The notes under the pieces were generated by a model. That model did not search any database, was not told the origin of the DNA, and saw only the letters and a list, made by a program, of their open reading frames with translations. A DNA stretch of 64,000 nucleotides from Patescibacteria group bacterium. GTDB taxonomy: Bacteria; Patescibacteria; Microgenomatia; UBA12405. The stretch lies in the NCBI GenBank assembly GCA_023380755.1, contig JAMCSD010000006.1, forward strand, positions 139,821-203,820. The letters are read 5' to 3'. A program made the translations under genes and the position numbers. Below, in pieces: positions 39,766 to 49,007 of this stretch (positions are counted from its first letter, which is position 1; every line of letters begins with the position of its first letter).

Positions 39766-41279
39766 ACATTTGCTTGCGTCGCCACGGCCATCTTGTTGGC
39801 TTTATGAAATGGTAATAAATTTGCTGCTACCAGCACGTAAGGCATAAACATGGCGACATTAAATAGTGCCCAAGCCATATTGGTGGCTACTGATGGATTA
39901 ATCTCTTCCCGGTGGATGGCTAACACTGAGCCAGCCGCCACCAAAATAATATAAATAATATGGGGAAAACTTAGTTTCAGATAATTGCCACTTTGGGCTT
40001 GTTTTGGCGTGACTGAAAACGACACTGTCCTACGCATCAATACCGAAAAAATCGCCATCAGTTGTAAGTACCATGAGGAATAGGAAAAAGAAAAAGTTTT
40101 AAAACTAATATCCGCCCCCGCTGCCAGGTTAAGAGTATAAAGATTGATAAATATAAACGGTAAAAAATAAACTGCAAAACTGGTGGTTGATACCCCTACC
40201 GGCTGCACCGCAAAGAATAAATATAAAAGAGGCATCAGCAGGTCGATTAGGATCACAAAACCATTAAAATAATACAGTGCTGAAGCCAGGTACTGCACCT
40301 TTTGACCTAATGTGAGCCCCTTTTTAAAAAATGGATTTTGATTAAATAACACCTCTAATGACCCCCGGGCCCAGCGAAATTGCTGTTTGTGATATGACAG
40401 TAAATCTTGGGGAGCTAACCCCTTAGCTAAAACTTCGGGAAGGTATCTCGAGCGCCAGCCGGCTTGGTGGATGTACAGTGAAGTTAAAAAATCTTCCGCA
40501 ATATTTCTTTCTTCCATCCCCCCCACCTTTTCCAACGCTTTTCTTCTTATCACTACATTGGTGCCGCAGATAAACGAAGCATTACTTTTTTCCTTGCCTC
40601 GCATAATCGGTCCGAAAAACAATTTTTGTTGATCCCAAGCCGCGGCCGTCACTAAATTTTCTCCAGAGTTTACGTAAAATTGAGGTGTTTGCACAAAGCC
40701 CATCATCTGGTCTTTAAAAAAGGGAACTGTTCGTACTAGAAATTCCGGTTCCGGAACCATATCCGCGTCAAAAATGGCGACCAAATCACTTTTGGTCTCC
40801 CGGAGGGCATTATTAATATTGCCTGCTTTGGCCCCCCCAGCTACTTTCCGGGTGATGCAGTGAATACCTAATTTTTTGGCCATCGCCTCAATCTGCTGCC
40901 AATTGTCTTTTTTGGCTACATAGCCGTCATTTAAGATATATATTTCCTTATTGCGGTAATCCATCTCTTTGGCTGCTTGGGCTGTTTTTTCCACAACTTC
41001 AACCGGTTCTCCGGCTACTGTAATAAACACCGCGACACTCGGTTGGTAAATTTTATCGATGACTATGACCGTAATTTTGTTGGCTGGCCAGACAGTAAAC
41101 CAAAAAGTAAGAGCCATGATTACATGGTATATTTCCCCGATAAATAGGAGCGTGTATAACCACAGGTTACTGATGTGTGCCGGGGTCACCCACCAACTGA
41201 AATAAAAAATCGCTACCAAAACATCAACTAATATCAGTAGTCGGCTGACTCGATGGTAAGAAATTGTTTCTAAATGCAT
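39762..41279 (-). CDS. Cellulose-synthase-like processive GT2 glycosyltransferase
   Basis: This 505-residue membrane protein has two N-terminal helices, a GT-A domain and about five C-terminal helices. Processive GT2 motifs are in order: an NDG near residue 117, FDADM (171-173), QTPQ (197-200), AEDFLT (the TED position, 261-263) and QQFRW (299-303). It should polymerise and export a beta-linked glycan such as cellulose or a mannan. It lacks the C-terminal PilZ domain of BcsA, so c-di-GMP control is not expected. The downstream GT and upstream GH8 genes are coupled to it. Confidence 0.88.
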   Translation of the reverse strand: MHLETISYHRVSRLLILVDVLVAIFYFSWWVTPAHISNLWLYTLLFIGEIYHVIMALTFWFTVWPANKITVIVIDKIYQPSVAVFITVAGEPVEVVEKTAQAAKEMDYRNKEIYILNDGYVAKKDNWQQIEAMAKKLGIHCITRKVAGGAKAGNINNALRETKSDLVAIFDADMVPEPEFLVRTVPFFKDQMMGFVQTPQFYVNSGENLVTAAAWDQQKLFFGPIMRGKEKSNASFICGTNVVIRRKALEKVGGMEERNIAEDFLTSLYIHQAGWRSRYLPEVLAKGLAPQDLLSYHKQQFRWARGSLEVLFNQNPFFKKGLTLGQKVQYLASALYYFNGFVILIDLLMPLLYLFFAVQPVGVSTTSFAVYFLPFIFINLYTLNLAAGADISFKTFSFSYSSWYLQLMAIFSVLMRRTVSFSVTPKQAQSGNYLKLSFPHIIYIILVAAGSVLAIHREEINPSVATNMAWALFNVAMFMPYVLVAANLLPFHKANKMAVATQANV

Positions 41280-41281
41280 AA

Positions 41282-42457
41282 TTAAAAAGTCACTAAATAA
41301 TTAAGGTACAGGGCTGTCCCAAACCATAACCAATTTGTTTCGTAATACGGCAGATCATTACGGAACGAGTTAGTGTCGTTAGAGTATAAATTAATAATTT
41401 TGGTGTTATAAATTACCTGCGCCTCATTCTGGTTTACTAGCCGAAAAAAATATAAAGCCGTGGCATACATCACTGGATCTTCGTTGGGATTTAAAGAATT
41501 TCCCGCATGGTCAAAACCAGTTGGCAGCTTTTTATTCTGTTGATAAAATCCCTCTAAATACTTTAATGACTGAAGATAAGTTTGGGCTGAGGTATCTTTA
41601 TTCCAGACATAATCGACTGCCACCCGCCACGGCACTCTCATCGCGTCAAAGGAATAGTTTGTCGTTAACCCCGGCGTATTGCTGGCAGTAATACTCCCAT
41701 TCGGTTTACTTACGGCCACCCAATCTGGTGGCAACCCCACTGCCTTGTTTTTATCCAATGGAATGTTCGACGAAACTGTTAATAATTCGTAAGCTGGGTT
41801 TATTAAACTGCTCCAGTCATTTTGAGTGTCAATCTTGGCAAAAATTCGCCAAGCATAAGGAGCTAAATACGAAGGATTAACAATATCTTTATCCGACCCT
41901 ATCGCCCAATTTCCGGCTACTAAATACCTTTTTCCATTCACCACATCAGTCTCCGTTTTCCAAATATCCGCCATCATTGGTTTGGCCTGGTCAGTATATG
42001 AAGAATTCCGCCACCGTTCTCCGGCCAAAACTAATGCCAGCGCCGTATCCGTGTCCGCATCCGCAGCACTATTATTACCGCCATTAGGTAAGAACCCATA
42101 ACTGTTTTTATTTGGGTCCAATTTTCCCCACCGCCACCCGAGCAAATTATCCCCTGGGCGTTTCATATTATCTTTTGTCCAGCTCCAAACTTTGTCAAAA
42201 GTAGCTTTATCGTCCATCCACACGGATTGCAACAAGGCGTAACTTTGACCTTCGGAAGTAGTGATGTCGCCCTGGCTGTAGTCGATTACCCGGCCATCAT
42301 TATTAATAAAGCGCGTCTTATAATTTTCCCACGATGAGGTCAGCAGGGTATAAGGAGAAAAAGTTCTCGTTTGTTGGCTAAATTTCCGCACATACAATAC
42401 ACTGACTAACAATCCCAAGCCAATAATAATGAAGATCAACCCTAAATACTTTTTCAT
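41282..42457 (-). CDS. GH8 endoglucanase (BcsZ-like), membrane anchored
   Basis: This 391-residue protein has an N-terminal membrane anchor and a GH8 domain with TTSEGQSYALLQSVW (acid Glu69) and SAADADTDTALALVLAGERW (catalytic Asp region, about 133-137). It then has the usual WRWGKLD and DAMRVPWRVAVDYVW motifs. In cellulose-producing bacteria BcsZ is a GH8 partner needed for proper polymer output. It is two bases from the synthase gene and overlaps the upstream gene by four, supporting the same role here. Confidence 0.9.
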   Translation of the reverse strand: MKKYLGLIFIIIGLGLLVSVLYVRKFSQQTRTFSPYTLLTSSWENYKTRFINNDGRVIDYSQGDITTSEGQSYALLQSVWMDDKATFDKVWSWTKDNMKRPGDNLLGWRWGKLDPNKNSYGFLPNGGNNSAADADTDTALALVLAGERWRNSSYTDQAKPMMADIWKTETDVVNGKRYLVAGNWAIGSDKDIVNPSYLAPYAWRIFAKIDTQNDWSSLINPAYELLTVSSNIPLDKNKAVGLPPDWVAVSKPNGSITASNTPGLTTNYSFDAMRVPWRVAVDYVWNKDTSAQTYLQSLKYLEGFYQQNKKLPTGFDHAGNSLNPNEDPVMYATALYFFRLVNQNEAQVIYNTKIINLYSNDTNSFRNDLPYYETNWLWFGTALYLNYLVTF

Positions 42458-43239
42458 CGGTATACCCTCAATAAAATTAAACCGGTAAGAATGAATAACA
42501 TGGAGATAGTAATTAACACTGAATAACTATGCGATGACATTAATTGTGTGGGATAATAGGATCGCGGATTTTCTCGGAAAAGATAATTTAATGGCGGCTC
42601 AATAATTTTTAACGTTTGCGGAATCACATTGCTTACCGGCGGTAATGGGGCACTAGTCGGCCTTATCACCGGCACCGGTGTATTCGTCGGTCCGGGTGTC
42701 GTGCTGGTGCTGGGAGTGGTTTGCGCTCCGGCGACACTTCCCGTGGGCGTCGGCATTGGTGTTTCAATAGTTGCCGCTGGAGTCCCGGTAATGGTTTTAG
42801 TAGGCTGTGCCGTTACGGCCGCCGTCGGTGTTAGTGCCGGAGTGCCGCTCACTGGCCCTGAAGTCACCGTTGGTTGGGGAGTGGTTCCGGCAGTTGGCAC
42901 CGGACTACCCGGAGTCGGTGTATTGTTTATGGTTCCGCTGGGAATTGCCGACGGGTTGGGTGGTACTGGTGTCGGTGGTGGTGGGTCAATACTTGGTGGT
43001 GGATCGAGAGTTATTGGGGGTGGATCTAAAGTGGGACTAGCAGCTATAGTGAGGCTGGGCAGGGGGCTCGCCACTGGGCTGGGATTAAGTAACAGCGATG
43101 GTGTATCGTTGACGGTGGGCGCAGCACTTTGAGAAACGATCGGGGTCACGTTGGCGTTGGTTGGCGGCACAGCCGTCGGAGAGGCTCCGGTTGCTTGCGC
43201 TAACAAATTCCTGCCAATTTGCTCGGCCAACAAAAGCAT
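42454..43239 (-). CDS. Pro/Thr-rich protein with C-terminal membrane anchor
   Basis: From the ATG at 43239 the protein has 261 residues. Most of it (about 15-200) is a low-complexity Pro/Thr/Ser stretch with repeats such as DPPP and TPTP. The C-terminus has a short domain (IIEPPLNYLFRENPRSYYP) and one transmembrane helix (YSVLITISMLFILTGLILL). An upstream in-frame TTG at 43251 is also possible. It heads the glycan operon, so it may be a stalk or scaffold across the wall, and the linker is a good glycosylation substrate. Export depends on an atypical N-terminus. Confidence 0.55.
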   Translation of the reverse strand: MLLLAEQIGRNLLAQATGASPTAVPPTNANVTPIVSQSAAPTVNDTPSLLLNPSPVASPLPSLTIAASPTLDPPPITLDPPPSIDPPPPTPVPPNPSAIPSGTINNTPTPGSPVPTAGTTPQPTVTSGPVSGTPALTPTAAVTAQPTKTITGTPAATIETPMPTPTGSVAGAQTTPSTSTTPGPTNTPVPVIRPTSAPLPPVSNVIPQTLKIIEPPLNYLFRENPRSYYPTQLMSSHSYSVLITISMLFILTGLILLRVYR

Positions 43240-43312
43240 AAGCGGACCCAAATAGTAACATAAGGTATATTCAATATAACATAAACTATTACTATAGAAC
43301 TAGGAGTAAATC

Positions 43313-43849
43313 TTACTCTCGCATCCAGGCGCGGTACTTTTCAAAAACATGCTGTAATTTCGGTGCAATAATCAAGCTGCAATATGGCTGGTTACGGTTG
43401 TTCTGATAGTAGTTTTGATGATATTTTTCCGCGGGAAAAAAGTTAGTCAAGGGCTCAACCTCGGTGACTATCGTCCGCCCAAAAGCTCCGGATTCGTTTA
43501 ACACCCGCTTTGACCTTTCGGCTTTAATTCTTTGTTCGTCGTTACTATAAAAAATGATGGACCGATACTGGCTGCCCACATCGTTTCCTTGTCGATTCAA
43601 ACTGGTGGGATCATGTGATTCCCAAAACACGCTTAAGAGCTGGTCATAAGTAATAATTTTAGGATTATAAGTTACTTCAATTACCTCTGCATGCCCGGTC
43701 ATTCCTGATGATACTGACTCATATGACGGATTTGGTGTCGCTCCCCCGGCATACCCCGGTTCCACTTTAATCACTCCTTTTAGCCGCTCAAAAACCGCCT
43801 CGGTACACCAAAAGCAGCCGCCGCCAAAATAGGCTTTATCATCGGTCAT
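43313..43849 (-). CDS. msrA: Peptide methionine sulfoxide reductase MsrA
   Basis: This 178-residue protein has the catalytic motif FGGGCFWCTEAVFE and the conserved GYAGG, GHAEVIEV, WESHDPTSLNRQGNDVGSQY segments. It reduces the S-epimer of methionine sulfoxide. Resolving Cys residues near the C-terminus are limited to CSLII. It has no signal peptide and so acts in the cytoplasm. It overlaps msrB by 11 bases, so both epimers are handled by one operon. Confidence 0.96.
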   Translation of the reverse strand: MTDDKAYFGGGCFWCTEAVFERLKGVIKVEPGYAGGATPNPSYESVSSGMTGHAEVIEVTYNPKIITYDQLLSVFWESHDPTSLNRQGNDVGSQYRSIIFYSNDEQRIKAERSKRVLNESGAFGRTIVTEVEPLTNFFPAEKYHQNYYQNNRNQPYCSLIIAPKLQHVFEKYRAWMRE

Positions 43850-44207
43850 CTTTGGGAATAAACTTTAACGATAATGAGTTCACGCAGTGTCGGGTATCTT
43901 TGGGAGTCAAATGCTCACCCTCAAAAACGTGTCCTAAATGAGCTCCGCATGCCCGGCAAATGATTTCCGTCCTGACTCCATCCGCATCCCGAACCCTGGT
44001 GATTGCCCCTTCAATTTCTTGATCGAAACTGGGCCAGCCGCAGCGGGCTTCGAATTTGTCTTCTGAGCGGTAAAGTGGGGTTTCGCATCTCCGGCAAACA
44101 TATACTCCCTTATCCCATTTATCAACATATACACCACTAAAAGGAGGTTCCGTATGCTTCTTGACGATGACCGCTTCTTCTTCGGGTGTCAGTTTATTAT
44201 GTTTCAT
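43839..44207 (-). CDS. msrB: Peptide methionine sulfoxide reductase MsrB
   Basis: This 122-residue protein has two zinc CxxC pairs (VCRRCETP and ICRACGAHLGHVF), the conserved CGWPSFD and the catalytic Cys in RHCVNSLSLKF. It reduces the R-epimer of methionine sulfoxide. It lies upstream of msrA in the same operon. A TAGCAT box lies just before the ATG and no SD is seen. Confidence 0.96.
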   Translation of the reverse strand: MKHNKLTPEEEAVIVKKHTEPPFSGVYVDKWDKGVYVCRRCETPLYRSEDKFEARCGWPSFDQEIEGAITRVRDADGVRTEIICRACGAHLGHVFEGEHLTPKDTRHCVNSLSLKFIPKDDR

Positions 44208-44256
44208 ATATTATGCTATCAAAACTAGTATAAAAATAATAGGAGTTAAATGGTCT

Positions 44257-44285
44257 AAAAAAGCTGGTTGTTCGCCAGCTTTTTT
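44257..44285. terminator. Bidirectional intrinsic terminator
   Basis: AAAAAAGCTGG-TTGTTCG-CCAGCTTTTTT is a perfect 11-bp stem with T-runs on both strands. It lies after the minus-strand gene at 44303 and so ends that transcript before the msr operon. Confidence 0.9.
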
Positions 44286-44302
44286 AAATTCTGAAGAAAT
44301 TG

Positions 44303-44716
44303 CTATTGGTTTAAATTCGGAGTTCCTGTCGGCCTTATTCGTTGTTCTGGATTAAGCTGGATTAATTGCGCCGTCACGCTCCCGTCAGAGTTGTTTGTTC
44401 CGATGACCTGCACTGTTTGCCCCACGGTTAAATCCTGTTGGCTGGCCTTAGTGTTTTTGCCGATGGTTGTGTTTCCGGCCAACAAGACTATTTTACTGCT
44501 CCCATCCGACATTTTTACGGTAATCGAGTTGTTGTCAGCCGAAATAATACTCCCTAAAACTGGCCGAAAACCATTTCCCGACCCATTACCCCGGCGGAAA
44601 CCCCCATTTAAAACCGTATTGCTTGTTTGCCGGCTTTTCTGGTACTGCATTCCTCCCCCAAAACCCAAAGCTAAACCGATAATAGCCACCACTGCCAATA
44701 CTATATTTTTGTTCAT
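44303..44716 (-). CDS. Exported DUF5666-like small protein
   Basis: This 137-residue protein has a signal anchor (MNKNIVLAVVAIIGLALGFGGG), a Gly/Arg/Asn-rich linker (residues about 37-52) and an OB-like domain with VLGSIISADNNSITVKMSDG and LTVGQTVQVIGTNNSDGSVTA. That pattern (G-S-I ... I-T-V ... V-G-Q-x-V ... G) is typical of DUF5666. An AAGGA lies before the ATG. It precedes the ABC exporter cluster but is separated by 68 bases. Function is unknown. Confidence 0.65.
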   Translation of the reverse strand: MNKNIVLAVVAIIGLALGFGGGMQYQKSRQTSNTVLNGGFRRGNGSGNGFRPVLGSIISADNNSITVKMSDGSSKIVLLAGNTTIGKNTKASQQDLTVGQTVQVIGTNNSDGSVTAQLIQLNPEQRIRPTGTPNLNQ

Positions 44717-44784
44717 ATATTCCTTAATTTTTAAAACTAATATACTATAAAAAACCTTCCTGAAAATAACCTTAACTATAGATG

Positions 44785-46008
44785 TTATTCGTAGCGTAAC
44801 GCCTCTATTGGCTGCAGGTTGGAAGCTCGTCGTGCCGGATACCAGCCAAATAACACTCCGATTCCAATCGATACGGCAGAGGCTAGCAGCATCGAACCCA
44901 GCGATAAAGCAAATGGGGTACTTAACAATTTAGATAACACAAAGGAAATCGAAATTCCCAGCACTACCCCGGCCACTCCGCCGATAAAAGTCAAAATTAT
45001 TGATTCAATTAGAAATTGGGTGGTTATCGTTCTCTTTTTGGCTCCCAAGGCTTTGCGCAAGCCGATTTCCCGGGTGCGCTCGGTCACCGTTACCAGCATA
45101 ATATTCATAATCCCGATTCCCCCGACCAATAAGGAAATTGCAGCAATCCCTGACAGCAGCGCTGTAAATGTCCCGGTGGTCGCTGACACCGTATTAATAA
45201 TATCCTGCTGTGAAGTAATGGTGAAATCCGCCAGCGACGGGTCGCTAATTTTGTGCCGGGCCAATAAAAAATAGCCCACCTGGTTTTGGGCATCGGTCAT
45301 CAAATTGGAGCTCTTCGCTTCCAAGGCAATCGAAGTCAAATAATCTATCCCGAACAATTGCTTCTGGGCAGTTGACAGCGGTACGAAAATAATATCGTCC
45401 TGATTAAAGAAGCCTGATCCGCCCTTAGATTGGGTCACTCCGATAATCGTCAGTGTCTGCGACCCGATCCGGATCGTTTGCCCAATCGGGTCGGCGTTAT
45501 CGCCAAAAAGGTCGCTGACTACCTGCGGCCCCACTACGGCAACCTTATTAACGGCTTCCACATCCCTCTCGCTAATAAAAGAACCGCTATCAATGGCAAT
45601 GTTATGGACTTCGGCATAAACCGGTGTCACCCCCACTATTTGGGTATTGGTATTACTTTTTCCGGTAGTTACCTGGGCGCGGCGCTGCACTTCTGGTGAT
45701 ACGTTTTGAATCGCGGTGATTTCTCCCGAGCCGGAAATAGCGGTAGCATCATCAAGGGTTAAGGAGGTGTTTCCTCCAATCGCTCCGCGGACCCCTCCCT
45801 GGTTGACTGCTCCCGGCTGGACGGTGACTAAATTAGCTCCTAATCCCTGGATCTGGGCCTGGATTTGCTGCTGAGTCGCCTGACCCAACGAGAGCAGGGC
45901 AATCACGCTGCCAATGCCAATCACAATCCCCAAAATAGCCAGCCCTGTCCTGGTTTTATTCAGGGTCAGCATCCCTAAACTTTCTTGTATCTGCTCAAAT
46001 AGTTCCAT
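44785..46008 (-). CDS. MacB/FtsX-type ABC exporter permease
   Basis: This 407-residue protein has the MacB layout: first helix after LTLNKTRTGLAILGIVIGIGSV, a large outer domain (about 45-270), and three C-terminal helices with the family motif GGIGIMNIMLVTVTERTREI then RKALGAKKRTI. Such mechanotransmission exporters drive export of peptides, lipoproteins or small molecules. It overlaps the ATPase gene by 14 bases. The ATPase and adaptor precede it in the operon. Confidence 0.92.
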   Translation of the reverse strand: MELFEQIQESLGMLTLNKTRTGLAILGIVIGIGSVIALLSLGQATQQQIQAQIQGLGANLVTVQPGAVNQGGVRGAIGGNTSLTLDDATAISGSGEITAIQNVSPEVQRRAQVTTGKSNTNTQIVGVTPVYAEVHNIAIDSGSFISERDVEAVNKVAVVGPQVVSDLFGDNADPIGQTIRIGSQTLTIIGVTQSKGGSGFFNQDDIIFVPLSTAQKQLFGIDYLTSIALEAKSSNLMTDAQNQVGYFLLARHKISDPSLADFTITSQQDIINTVSATTGTFTALLSGIAAISLLVGGIGIMNIMLVTVTERTREIGLRKALGAKKRTITTQFLIESIILTFIGGVAGVVLGISISFVLSKLLSTPFALSLGSMLLASAVSIGIGVLFGWYPARRASNLQPIEALRYE

Positions 46009-46729
46009 CTTTTTTTCTTTTAATAACTCTTTGCTTATGGCCGTTGCCGTCTTCCGCTATTTTTCCGTCGCGGATGTGAATAATTCTTTTAGCATGTTCG
46101 GCAATATCCGGCTCGTGAGTGATCATCACTATCGTGTGCCCTTCGTCATTTAATTCCTGAAAGATAGCCATAATTTCTTCAGCTTGGGCGGTGGCGATAT
46201 TCCCTGTTGGTTCGTCGGCTAACAGCAAAGCTGGGTTCATCACCAATGACCGGGCAATAGCCACCCGCTGTTGCTGACCGCCGGAAAGTTGATTCGATGT
46301 GTGGTGTAATCGGTCGCCCAAACCCACCATTTTCAAAAACTTTACTGCCCGTTCTTCCCGTTCCTTGACAGGCACCCCGGCGTAAGACATTGGCAGCATC
46401 ACATTTTTAACTGTCGTTGTCCGCGGTAGTAAATTATAAGCTTGGAAAACAAAACCAATTTTCCGGTTGCGGATATCCGCTAATTCGTCATCACTGAGTT
46501 TTTCCACATTTTCCCCATCCAAAATATAAGTTCCCTTAGTCGGTTTATCTAACGCTCCCAAAATATGCATCAGGGTTGATTTCCCCGAACCTGATGGTCC
46601 CATAATTGCCACAAATTCGCCCTTCTTTATTTCAAAACTCACGTCATTAAGGGCTACGGTTTCCAGCACATCCGTTTTGTAAATTTTGGACAAATGCCGG
46701 ACATCAATTATCGGCCTTGCGGTTACCAT
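45995..46729 (-). CDS. MacB/LolD-type ABC ATPase
   Basis: This 244-residue protein has Walker A GPSGSGKST, Q-loop VFQAYNLLP, signature LSGGQQQRV, Walker B LLLADEPTGN and H-loop MITHEPD. The D-loop following Walker B reads GNIATAQ rather than the usual GNLDS, so the conserved Asp is missing. The extended C-terminus (NGHKQRVIKRKKDGT) is basic. With the adaptor and permease it forms a complete MacAB-like exporter. Confidence 0.93.
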   Translation of the reverse strand: MVTARPIIDVRHLSKIYKTDVLETVALNDVSFEIKKGEFVAIMGPSGSGKSTLMHILGALDKPTKGTYILDGENVEKLSDDELADIRNRKIGFVFQAYNLLPRTTTVKNVMLPMSYAGVPVKEREERAVKFLKMVGLGDRLHHTSNQLSGGQQQRVAIARSLVMNPALLLADEPTGNIATAQAEEIMAIFQELNDEGHTIVMITHEPDIAEHAKRIIHIRDGKIAEDGNGHKQRVIKRKKDGTI

Positions 46730-46731
46730 TA

Positions 46732-47952
46732 TTAGCCACCCCTTCGGAATATAACTCCGCCACCGCCGAAGCCCCGGTTTGCCCCGCCGAATGGAGAGCT
46801 GCTACTGCCGCTGTTGTTGCTCCGACTAGTAACACTGGTTATCACCGTATCACCTTCATTTACTCCTGAGACAATTTCCGTTTGCGTATCATTGGCGTCG
46901 CCAGTCGTCACGGACACTGTTGACACCTGGCCGCTATTTAATATCCGTACCATATTCTCCCCATTGGCAGTTAATACTGCCGCCGTGGGTACCAGGATCA
47001 CGTTATCCTTGATATTGGTAATGATTTTGGCATTTACTCCCATATTGGGGTACATGTTATCTTCATTGGTGTCAAAAAGTATCGTTGCTGGATAAGTGGT
47101 CACCCCGGAACTAACCTGGCCGTTGGTATTGATCAGCAACACTTTTCCCGTAAAGGTCTTATTGGGAAAAGCATCCATGGTCATGGTCACTTTTTGCCCC
47201 GGCTGAACTTTAGCGGCATCAATTTCCGACAGGCTCACTAAGGCTTGGGTTTGTTGTTGTCGGGCCACTGTCCCGATTACCTGAGGAGTGGAATTCGTGG
47301 AGCTCGATGTGGCTCCGGTAATTAGCGATCCCGGGGCAATGGTTAAACTGGTGATGATCCCGGAAAAAGGGGCAGTAATCGTTGACGAAATTTGCTGGTA
47401 AGCGTACCAGGCACTGGTCTGGGCTGCTTGAGCTTGATTAATTTGCCCTGATTGGTTTTGGTAATTGGCTTCGGCTTGTTTCCAGGTGGCCCATTCCTGA
47501 ATATAGGTTGGATCATCAGTAGTTAATCCCCGGGCTGCCGCATCATTAATAAATTTTTGGTTGGCCTGGAACTCAGCCGCTTGTAATTGGTTAATATTCG
47601 CCTGAGCTGTGGCTAATTGGTTTTTGGCAGTCAAATAGCTCGCCCAAGCTTGAGTTTGTTTCTGCAAAGCATCCTGATCTAAGGTTAAATTAGCAATCTT
47701 TTGGCCCTGGCTGACTTTGTCCCCGATCTTTACGAACACCTGGTTAATTGTTCCCGAAGCATTGGTACTAATATTTATATTGTTTCCTGAAGTAATGTTA
47801 CCCGATGCCGACACCGAAACGATTAGAGTACCCTTTTCCGCTTGAGATGTCTGGTAGGCTGGCGTCTGGTTACCGTTTTTACTTTTAAAATAAAAATAAC
47901 CGCCGATAACAGCCAGAATCATCGCTCCGATAATGACATATTTTTTTCTCAT
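46732..47952 (-). CDS. MacA/HlyD-type periplasmic adaptor
   Basis: This 406-residue protein has an N-terminal anchor helix, the biotinyl-lipoyl-like half motif (NQVFVKIGDKVSQGQKIANL), a long coiled-coil hairpin (about 90-190), the second half motif (ITAPFSGIITSLTIAPGSLI) and a beta-barrel/membrane-proximal domain. The C-terminus is a Ser/Gly-rich tail. It couples the MacB-like permease to the outer side. It has a TAAGAT box six bases before the ATG. In an organism lacking an outer membrane, it may act as a substrate chaperone. Confidence 0.9.
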   Translation of the reverse strand: MRKKYVIIGAMILAVIGGYFYFKSKNGNQTPAYQTSQAEKGTLIVSVSASGNITSGNNINISTNASGTINQVFVKIGDKVSQGQKIANLTLDQDALQKQTQAWASYLTAKNQLATAQANINQLQAAEFQANQKFINDAAARGLTTDDPTYIQEWATWKQAEANYQNQSGQINQAQAAQTSAWYAYQQISSTITAPFSGIITSLTIAPGSLITGATSSSTNSTPQVIGTVARQQQTQALVSLSEIDAAKVQPGQKVTMTMDAFPNKTFTGKVLLINTNGQVSSGVTTYPATILFDTNEDNMYPNMGVNAKIITNIKDNVILVPTAAVLTANGENMVRILNSGQVSTVSVTTGDANDTQTEIVSGVNEGDTVITSVTSRSNNSGSSSSPFGGANRGFGGGGVIFRRGG

Positions 47953-47996
47953 GGTCGTATCTTAAATCTCAATTCTGAAGACCAGCTGATAAATTA

Positions 47997-49007
47997 TTAA
48001 GTTCTTGTGGGTAAAAAGATTGTAAATTTACTGCCCTTTTCTAATATACTTTCCACCTCTACTCTTCCTTGGTGTAGATCGATAATGTTTTTGGCAATCG
48101 CCAATCCCAGCCCGTAGCCATCAGTCTTTATCTTTGATCGGGATAAATCCGCTCGGTAAAAACGGTCAAATATATGAGGAAGATCTTTTTGGTCAATTCC
48201 CATTCCCTGGTCACTTATTTCCGCGACCGCATAATTACCCACTGGCTGAAGAGAGATTTCAATAGCACTTCCCGGCTGGCTATATTTAATGGCGTTATCC
48301 AGGAATATTACAAATAGTTCCACTAAACTCATCTCATTACCCCACACTGCGGCCTCCTGTAAATTCTTTTTAATCTTCATTTGCTTAGTTGCCGCTGTTC
48401 TTTGTACTTGCTTTATCGCCTTTTCCATCACTGATTTAAGTGGCACTTTGTCCATCGGTAGAGGAACAGTTTTATTCTGGTATCTGTTTAATGACAGCAG
48501 ATAATTAGATAACATTTGCATTTTATTGACTTCTTCCAGATTGCTTTCCAACATTTCCCTGGCCTCTTGGGAACTGATTCTTTTCTCTCGTAGTGCCACT
48601 TCAATTTCCGTCTTTAATGCCGTTAATGGTGTTCTTAGTTCGTGTGAAGCATCAGAAATAAATCGCTTTTGTTCCTCCACCATCCGTTCGATGGGGGCCA
48701 ATGTTTTGCCGGCCAGAAAATAACTGGCTCCTCCGGCTACTACTAAAATTACTAAATTTGTCAATCCAATATCCAGAGCCAACCGAGTACGGGCTTCATT
48801 AAAAAGTTGCTGATCACTTTCGAAAATAAAGGTGCCTTCCCCCGTATCAAACATGGGGATGTCCAACCGAATTCGTCTAAAGGCATGAATACTTCGGGCC
48901 AGTTCCTGCGACATGTTCTGGTAAGCCGCCAGGCTAAACAGTCCACTGATAATCATAATTATCAGTACATACCACAATGTTAGTTTAATTCGTGCCGATC
49001 GAAACAT
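47997..49007 (-). CDS. Two-component sensor histidine kinase
   Basis: This 336-residue protein has two transmembrane helices flanking an outer region of about 60 residues, a HisKA domain with the phospho-acceptor motif SDASHELRTPLTALKTEIEV, and an HATPase domain with N-box-like FLDNAIKYS, G1 SDQGMGI, F-box FDRFYRAD and G2 GYGLGLAIAKNI. It overlaps the response regulator gene by 23 bases. It lies just downstream of the regulator and upstream of the MacAB-like genes, which it probably regulates. Confidence 0.94.
   Translation of the reverse strand: MFRSARIKLTLWYVLIIMIISGLFSLAAYQNMSQELARSIHAFRRIRLDIPMFDTGEGTFIFESDQQLFNEARTRLALDIGLTNLVILVVAGGASYFLAGKTLAPIERMVEEQKRFISDASHELRTPLTALKTEIEVALREKRISSQEAREMLESNLEEVNKMQMLSNYLLSLNRYQNKTVPLPMDKVPLKSVMEKAIKQVQRTAATKQMKIKKNLQEAAVWGNEMSLVELFVIFLDNAIKYSQPGSAIEISLQPVGNYAVAEISDQGMGIDQKDLPHIFDRFYRADLSRSKIKTDGYGLGLAIAKNIIDLHQGRVEVESILEKGSKFTIFLPTRT

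Noticed and set aside
42629..43132. Gly/Val-rich plus-strand open frame
   Set aside because: It is the antisense of the Pro/Thr-rich low-complexity gene; no start signals.
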